The notes beneath the pieces were generated by a model. That model ran no database searches and was not told the DNA's origin. It saw only the letters and a list, made by a program, of their open reading frames with translations. From assembly GCA_037127315.1 (NCBI GenBank), contig JBBBDQ010001156.1, positions 1,909,501 through 1,973,500 of the forward strand: a DNA stretch of 64,000 nucleotides, read 5' to 3'. Of this stretch, positions 57,849-64,000 are shown piece after piece. The stretch's first letter is position 1; every line of letters starts with the position of its first letter. The DNA comes from Ascarosepion bandense (lineage: Eukaryota > Mollusca > Cephalopoda > Sepiida > Sepiidae). The translations under genes were made by a program, and so were the position numbers.

Positions 57849-58388
57849 AAGCCGGAAACCACATCCTAAACAGGGAACAAGGGATGAGCCTCTACACCTG
57901 TACAATAGACGTGATATATATATATATATATATATTATGACATCTTTGCTTAGTTTCTGGAAGTGTTCTTCGGATCTTCGTGTTAGAAAATCTGTCATCT
58001 ATTGCTGCATATGCTTTTATTAATACTAATATGTCTATTACCGTTACTATTATTATTATGATTATTTGTTTGGCAAATTAAAGCATCAACAACCCCGTAC
58101 TCGTCATGATAAAAGCATTGCGAGTTGTAATGACATTAAATTAAACTAATTCTATTTCGTTAGATTTTTTTTGTATATAATTGACTGCATGTATTTCTTT
58201 CACGACATTTCTATTTTCGGCATTCTTTAAAAATGTAGATTTCAATCACATCGTTTATACCTTGGAAATATTTTTAATTAAAATTGAGGTAAATCCATAA
58301 TGAACAAGAAATGAAAAATACTGGGTGTATATTAGCAGAAGGAATTACATTTAAATATTCTATTATTACAGTATCAAATAGAAAGCCT

Positions 58389-58428
<40 letters not shown>

Positions 58429-58584
58429 TGTATCGATCCATCTATCCATCAATCTGGGCTTATAGCCATATCACGTTAAATCACTGATTCTCGAACAATC
58501 ACCGAATTTTAACAAACATATAACTTCTTTAGGTTCTCTTTCATATGAGTGACCGTTTGGAAATATCAGGTGTTATAAGCTTAG
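57849..58584. other. Unassigned AT-rich DNA
   Basis: (TA)n at 57915-57935 and (CTTT)n at 58391-58429. No gene. Confidence 0.75.
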
Positions 58585-58700
58585 ATGTGCGAGTGATATA
58601 ATGGCTAATGGCATGAAAATGGAAATTGGAGAGCCAAGTTCTAATTCTGGTTGAGTTCATTATAGTCCTTTACACTTAGGAACGTTATGAATTCATCTCT
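58585..58700 (+). repeat. SINE-B head, very worn
   Basis: GTGCGAGTGATATAATGG and GGAGAGCCAAGTTCTAATTC align with the head and B box of SINE-B; the body is unrecognisable. A further body-like piece lies near 58830-58890. Confidence 0.5.
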
Positions 58701-58924
58701 TTTCCAAAGCTAGGACTAAATTAATATGACTTGTATCAGTAAATCCTTATCTCCGAAAAAATTCTTAAAATCTTAAAATATTTCCTTGCTGTAAATCAAC
58801 TGAAAAGGGTTGATGAACCATAGAAAGCAATTCATTCATGCATTTATGTGCAAATACGCATGGGAACGCTATGAATCCACCTTTTCTCATCCTAGCTTAG
58901 ATTAGAAGAAATTTTATCGTTAAA

Positions 58925-59540
58925 AATAATTATTACCTCCTCGGCCTCGTTCTCTCAGCCGACCTCAAGTGGAACAACTACATCGATTCAATAGCTAAAT
59001 CTACTGCTAGGAAGATCGGGTCATTGTGTCGGGACGGAGGTTTTTCTTCGTCAAAATTCATCTTGCACATATACAAATCTATCATCCGTCCATGCCTTGA
59101 ATACTGTTACCATCACTGGTTGAGCGGTCTTGCTATTAATCTCTGTGTTCTCGACAAAATTCAAAAAAGGATTTGCAATGCAATCAATCACTATTTGGCA
59201 GCTTGACTTCAGTCACTTTCTCACTGACGGGATGTGACTTCTCTCTGTCCTTTCTACAAATATTTTCACAACTTTTGCTCAGACGAGCTTGTTTATCTGC
59301 TACCCCCTCTAGAGGAATTTACTGGAGCTAAAAGATTGGAAACTAGGTCCCTTTTATAGTCAAAAGAGTAAAAGGTAACCTCCCATACAAATTTCTTTCC
59401 TCGCATTTTCTTCCAGTGATATACTTGCTTCCCTGATATCTACAATCTCCAAGAGTTAAAGTGCAACGTCAATTGCCATCTTTATTTCCTTGATTTCTAT
59501 CTTTCTTTCATCCCTTCCCCGTAACCCCCTGTATTTTGTT
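58925..59540 (+). pseudogene. CR1/Jockey-type LINE 3' end, worn
   Basis: VLSADLKWNNYIDSIAKSTA-like frame, then HIYKSIIRPCLEYCYHHW and DKIQKRICNAI before a stop. Frameshifted equivalents of later motifs follow. The sequence ends in the 3' UTR at GTAACCCCCTG, before the terminal signature. Confidence 0.78.
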
Positions 59541-59704
59541 CTTTTTCCTTTTCGCTCAGCTCACACGTAAGTCTTTCTACACAACAGGTGTGTGCGCTAC
59601 AATCCGGATTAACATTAAAATGACAACCATATTAAATGTATCATATTTTTTTCTTGTTTAAGATTTGTGTAATATAATATGTTGAATTAAGAACAAATTA
59701 AGTA

Positions 59705-60800
59705 AAATGTCCAGTAAACTCGAGCGCCGTATTGCAATTAGTGTGGTCCTATATTGTATCCGCGCGCCCCAAAAAAATGTTGAGCTTTTTCATTTCCCAA
59801 AATAGACTGTGTGTGACATTGCCAAGACCTTCAAAGAGTCTGGTGAGGCTTGGGGTGAGTCCCTGACTCCTCAGAGAAAAAACACAGGACCGATCCGAGG
59901 TTCGCAAGAGGAACAAAGATTTCCTGGAGCAGCTTCAAGTCCTTATCAATGAAGACACGAGCTTGTCCATGCAGACGTTGGCGACAAGGTGCACAGGACA
60001 ATGTGCATAAAACAACGGTCCTTCAAGTCATCCATTAGTATCTCCAATATAAGAGCTATGTTCTAAAGTTGAGAGATTCTCTCAGAGTTCAAGAAGAAGA
60101 GACTTGAGAGATGCGAACTGCTCATCACTTCTTTGAAACACAGAGCTGCTGGACGGATCCGCTTCTTTTATGCTGAGAAGATCTTCTGTGTTGATGCAGA
60201 AATCAACCGTCAGAATAATAGATGGTTTTGCAAGGACCCCGATGATGTTCCTGTGATTGGCAAAACGAAGTTTCCTGCCGGACTCCATGACCTTGAGGTG
60301 ATCTCCGATGAAGGGGATGTCATGCCTCCCACTACTTTGGCAAAGGTCAGACCTTGACGAATGACGTCTACCTGGATGTCATGAAGAATATTGTGAATCC
60401 ATGGATTGTTCAGGTAGCTGCAGGGAAGCCATGGCTCTTCCAACAGGACATAGCTCCTGCTCATGCGTCCACTTTGATCCAGGCTTGGTGTGATGAGAAT
60501 CTGGACATGTAGTCAAAGTAGTTCTGGCCCCTTAGTAGCCTGAAATCTTTGTGACTATTACCTATGAGGTGTACTTGGGAGACATTCCAACAAACGTGCA
60601 CAAAATACTGTCGACTCTCTAAGGACTGCCATCATCGAGGCCGTGGCCAACTTGTCCATGCAGCAGGTGACCAACGCCTGTTTGTTTTTTTGTTTTTTTG
60701 GCATCGTGTGGAGACTGCCATTGACGCTTGAGGGGGCTGGATTGCATAATATGGTAGAGGAGAGATCAGACAACAATGTCATAAAGCAATTTTTTCATGT
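59705..60800 (+). pseudogene. Tc1/mariner-superfamily transposase relic
   Basis: Broken frames in the correct order: MSSKLERRIAISVVL, DIAKTFKESGEAWGES, RKRNKDFLEQLQVLINED (N-terminal DNA-binding part). Then RFFYAEKIFCVDAEINRQNN with the first catalytic Asp, WFCKDPDDVPVIGKTKF, VISDEGDVMPP, VYLDVMKNIVNPWI, and FQQDIAPAHAS with the second Asp. The third catalytic region is represented only by FWPL and is disrupted. The C-terminal AIDA-GGWI end is visible near 60720-60750. At least six stops or frameshifts make it non-functional. Terminal inverted repeats were not found. Confidence 0.85.
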
Positions 60801-60814
60801 AAATACTTCTCATT

Positions 60815-60945
60815 CTGAAGGAACACACTTTTTCTTTTTCTTATCCATTCTCCGACAATCCCTGTATCTTCCCATTTATTTTTGCTCTCCCTTTATGTAG
60901 CCACCTGCTCACTAGTGAAAGAACTTGGGGTTAAATGATTATAAA
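60815..60945 (+). pseudogene. LINE 3' terminal fragment
   Basis: Pyrimidine-rich UTR, GTAGCCACCTGCTCACTAG, then CTTGGGGTTAAATGATTAT. No coding part. Confidence 0.7.
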
Positions 60946-61037
60946 AAGATCTCCAACAAATATTTATAGAATTTATGACTTTAAATAACATTACAATACT
61001 TAATAAGCTGTAAAAATAACCAAGATACTTCAGTTAA

Positions 61038-61335
61038 ACTGTAACGTGCCATACAGGATACGCGTTATTGCGATTATGTCTCTTTAGATCCATTTATTAC
61101 TAAGCGGAAGATGTTCCTGTAGAAGGTTGCCATTTCTTTCTATGGTAGACTGGTTGCCAACTAAGGCTATAGAACCTAAACTCTCCTACTATTCAACACA
61201 TAGCTGGGAGAAAATATGGATTAATACCTTTCCCAAGTTTATTTGCGCGTAAGTGAATGAAGTGAATCCAACTCGAATTCGAACTCGGCTCTCCGATGTC
61301 TCATTCTTAGCCGATATCCTTGAACCACAATGAAA
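61038..61335 (-). repeat. SINE-B, older copy
   Basis: Tail, body (GTAGAAGGTTGCCATTTC on the plus strand), B box and head are recognisable with many substitutions. The hairpin arms no longer pair well. Confidence 0.8.
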
Positions 61336-61639
61336 TCATACTTGTTTGTCGATGTATCTGTATGTGAGCGGGAGTGAGCATATGTTTGTAAAGTGGTGAC
61401 TACTTGTACGTGCATGCGTATACATGTGCATGTGTTACCCTGTGTATATGTAGCCTATTTTGCTATACGTTTATTTATAAAAGGCTCAAGAGTCCCTCAT
61501 AGTAGCTGTTTACTGAATAAGGTTTCTAATAGGAATATAAGATCAGGAAGAATAAATTGAATGTTATGCAGACAGATATATTTCCACCGTTGATTTGAAG
61601 AGGTTAAGATTTAATTATTCAGACAAGTATCTTTATTCT
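61336..61639. other. Short alternating TG/CA tract and unassigned DNA
   Basis: 61345-61450 is rich in TGTATGTG-type alternation, a smaller version of the tract at 11.3 kb. No gene. Confidence 0.65.
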
Positions 61640-61760
61640 ACTATGTACCGTGTCCGTTCGAGACATGGACGATCATTGCTCTCCACAACATCCTAGTATT
61701 TGTAAATGACATTTATTCTTCCACTTTATTACCGCTCTGCCATCCAAGTTGCCATGTCCT
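61640..61760 (-). pseudogene. RTE-type LINE 3' end
   Basis: The minus strand reads MLWRAMIVHVSNGHGT then a stop, matching the WRSMIAYVLKGKGT end of the RTE copy at 44.8 kb. Very short and 5'-truncated. Confidence 0.6.
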
Positions 61761-61884
61761 AAATTTACAAGGGTCAGATTTAAAACAAATTTGGTATTGC
61801 AGCGATATTCTAATTTTTTTTACAATGTTCACGATGTTCAGGGACCGAGAGTAACTCGATTTAGAGGTTTTTATTTTTGTTTTT

Positions 61885-62415
61885 TGTTTTTAATCATTTC
61901 ACCCCGAGCAAGGCGGAAACGCCACTGATGTGCAGGGGGTTACATAAATGTAAAAAGATTAATTAGAAAAGAGTGAGGAGTACAAGCTAGTTAGAAAGGA
62001 ACAATAGAAAGCTGAGAAAGCAGGTGCGATGACAGATACATAGGTGGAGAGAAAGAGAATGGGTGGGACCCAGTTGCCAGTCTGGTTGCACGGGTAAACA
62101 CCTGTTGAGGAGGCATCAGTGACTTAAGCTCATCCGAGCAGAAGCCATGAAAGTATTTACAGAAGAGACAGAGGGAGGCCACATTTCGACGATGGGAAAA
62201 TGGCTGCAGTCGAGTCGCCAGATCAGTACCTATCACATTACAGACTCTCCTTTGGAGCTTGTCAAGAACACTGAGGAGAACGGCAGGGGCACCTGTCCAT
62301 AAATGGCAGCAGTATTCCATGCACGGATGGATGGTTGACTTGTATATATGCAGGATGGATTCAGGTGGAAAAAACATCCTGGATCGACCTAGTGACCCAA
62401 TCGTGTACAGAATAA
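61885..62415 (-). pseudogene. CR1/Jockey-type LINE 3' end with internal deletion
   Basis: Almost identical to 43390-44110, but about 190 bp are missing at about 62057. TRLATGSHPF jumps straight into 3' UTR sequence, removing the RLWNS and CFPD blocks. The frame upstream is otherwise open (EYCCHLWTGAPAVLLSVLDK, RRVCNVIGTDLATR). Ends CTTGCTCGGGGTGAAATGAT. Confidence 0.88.
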
Positions 62416-62734
62416 CAAGCACAGTTTATGCGGATGTTAAGATTATAATAATCGAGGAAGCGTTCTCTTGCAAGTCTCTTCCAGAATCTTCTTGAGTAGA
62501 ACTTACATCTCACAAAGGGTATATGAAAGGTATGAGAGTTGTTCCCTACAATGTCCGGTGGAATCGAGGAGTGTAGAATGAGCCACTTCAATGAAAATAG
62601 CCATAAAGCTGTATATCTGCTGGAGATGCCCCAAATTGTACCAAACTGGCTAGCCACGTGTGAAACTTAAAATTATAAAACGGAAATGACCCTGATATGA
62701 CATGGAGTATGGAAAAAAGAAAACCAAAGTTTAT
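62416..62734. other. Unassigned DNA
   Basis: No feature recognised. Confidence 0.6.
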
Positions 62735-63010
62735 GGCTATGGAACTCAATCTGTCCTGTTATTTAGCCACTAACCGGAGGGAAGAGATGGATTAATATCT
62801 TTCCCAAGGATATTTGCGCATAATTGAATAAAACAAATACACTGGTTGACAGCCAAGGCTATAGAACCCATTATAGAGGGAAAATACGGATTAATATCTT
62901 TCCCAAGGATATTTGCGCATAATTGAATAAAACAAATACACTGGTTGACAGCCAAGGCTATAGAACCCATTATAGAGGGAAAATACGGATTAATATCTTT
63001 CCCAAGTAGA
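62735..63010 (-). repeat. SINE-B body with a 99-bp tandem duplication
   Basis: GGTTGACAGCCAAGGCTATA occurs at 62844 and again 99 bp later, with perfect identity through the unit. The head with the B box and the hairpin are absent. Confidence 0.85.
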
Positions 63011-63104
63011 TTCTGCTAAGAAGAAAAGTTAGCTGTTAAGTGTTTTCCAGAACAAAAAAAATTACAGAATGAAAGATCAGAAGTAATGTCTAGATGTAAT
63101 CGCA

Positions 63105-63415
63105 CCTATCCATACTTATTAGGATCATACAAACCTGGATGAAAGTGTTTTAAGATCCTTAAGTAACTCCTTTCTAGTTTTGTAAATTGTCGGCTGTTTA
63201 AAAGTTTAACGCCACGTTCATAAAAATCCTGTTTGTACGTTTGAAAAAAGGTTGGAAAATCAGTTATTCTGTATCCCCAGAAGATACCGAAGTTTTGACA
63301 CCTATGTTTAGGAAATAACTCTTTTCCAAATAGAAAATAATCAAAATCTCTACAATATAAATGTATTGAGCACTTTTTGTACTGGTCTAATTTAGTTAAG
63401 ACCAAGAACTAATTA
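63105..63415 (-). repeat. Family Y copy with the longest open frame
   Basis: The minus-strand frame is open for 99 codons: HLYCRDFDYFLFGKELFP, NFGIFWGYRITDFPTFF, QDFYERGVKLLNS and YLRILKHFHPGLYDPNKY before a stop. The same peptide is recognisable in the copies at 51.9 kb and 3.8 kb. I do not recognise the family. The plus-strand end (TCTAATTTAGTTAAGACCAA) leads into TA repeats. Confidence 0.6.
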
Positions 63416-63425
63416 TATATATATG

Positions 63426-63479
<54 letters not shown>

Positions 63480-63658
63480 AATTATGTAATATATATATAT
63501 ATTATATAATTATCATATATATAATATAATATTTATATAATATATAATATATATATTTTATGATTATATATATATCACATAATATATAAAAATGACACTA
63601 TTGAGCACTTTTTGTACTGGTCTAATTTAGTTACGACCAAGAACTAATTATATATATA

Positions 63659-63705
<47 letters not shown>

Positions 63706-63900
63706 AATTATGTAATATATATATATATTATATAATTATCATAGATATAATATAATATTTATATAATATATAATATATATATTTTATGATTATATATATA
63801 TCATATAATATATAAAAATGACACTATTGAGCACTTTTTGTACTGGTCTAATTTAGTTACGACCAAGAACTAATTATATATATATGATATAATATATATA
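63365..63900. repeat. Three tandem units of about 230 bp
   Basis: TTGAGCACTTTTTGTACTGG occurs at 63365, 63601 and 63827, spaced 236 and 226 bp. Each unit is the end of family Y plus about 170 bp of TA-rich DNA that can fold on itself. The units differ by only a few bases and by TA-run length. Confidence 0.92.
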
Positions 63901-64000
63901 TATATAATGGATTCTCCCGTCGCGTTCAACGTATGAGGGTCCAACCTTTTTCCAGCAAGACAACCACACAGAGATTTGTTTATAGTGGTGAAGGCATTGT
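63901..64000. other. Right-edge unassigned DNA
   Basis: GC-richer sequence begins at 63911 (TCTCCCGTCGCGTTCAACG); too short to assign. Confidence 0.5.

Overview
The window looks like repeat-dominated intergenic DNA from an animal nuclear genome. Nothing reads as prokaryotic: there are no operons, no dense long ORFs and no ribosome-binding-site-led genes. The mix of tRNA-derived SINEs, CR1/Jockey-type, RTE-type and R4/Dong-type LINEs, a Penelope-like element, Helitrons, mariner/Tc1 relics and very many (TA)n, (CA)n and (GATA)n arrays suggests an invertebrate. A mollusc, probably a cephalopod, is my best guess, but that is inference. I found no convincing host gene, rRNA or functional tRNA. The two ORFs least explained by repeats are a 158-codon ORF at 5033-5509 and an 85-codon ORF at 26395-26652 followed by a poly(A) signal.

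Layout. 0-7 kb: SINE-A and SINE-B copies, an AT-rich repeat (family F) interrupted by a SINE-B, a mariner transposase relic, a fold-back element, the unexplained 158-codon ORF and a non-autonomous Helitron. 7-14 kb: old DNA-transposon remnants, a worn LINE tail, a long alternating purine/pyrimidine tract and a Helitron. 14-23 kb: LINE 3' ends (the copy at 19.3 kb is open for about 168 codons), a Helitron, a 360-bp MITE with perfect 30-bp inverted ends, and a SINE-D with a perfect 15-bp target duplication. 23-32 kb: a degenerate gag-like LINE ORF1 present twice, a 902-bp Helitron, a pyrimidine tract, a compound GATA array, a LINE internal fragment ending in a SINE-A, and a tRNA-like class II sequence.

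32.3-37.4 kb holds the most striking structure. A nearly full-length but inactivated R4/Dong-type retrotransposon, with reverse transcriptase and a restriction-like endonuclease, lies inside TAA repeats. It is followed head-to-tail by a second, 5'-truncated copy separated from it only by a short TAA run.

37.4-50 kb: AT-rich DNA with a MITE, LINE and RTE tails and SINEs. 50-64 kb: a LINE whose reverse transcriptase core has been deleted, antisense copies of a recurring protein-like repeat (family Y), a Penelope end-to-start junction, a dead Tc1/mariner transposase, and two local tandem duplications near the right edge.

The elements do not form a pathway. They record successive insertions. Nesting gives relative ages in several places: SINE-B inside family F, a SINE-B abutting an RTE relic, a SINE-A abutting a LINE, and Dong inside the tail of Dong. 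The 3' terminal signature of one LINE family occurs about eleven times in 64 kb, on both strands. Labels SINE-A/B/D and families F and Y are local names used here only.
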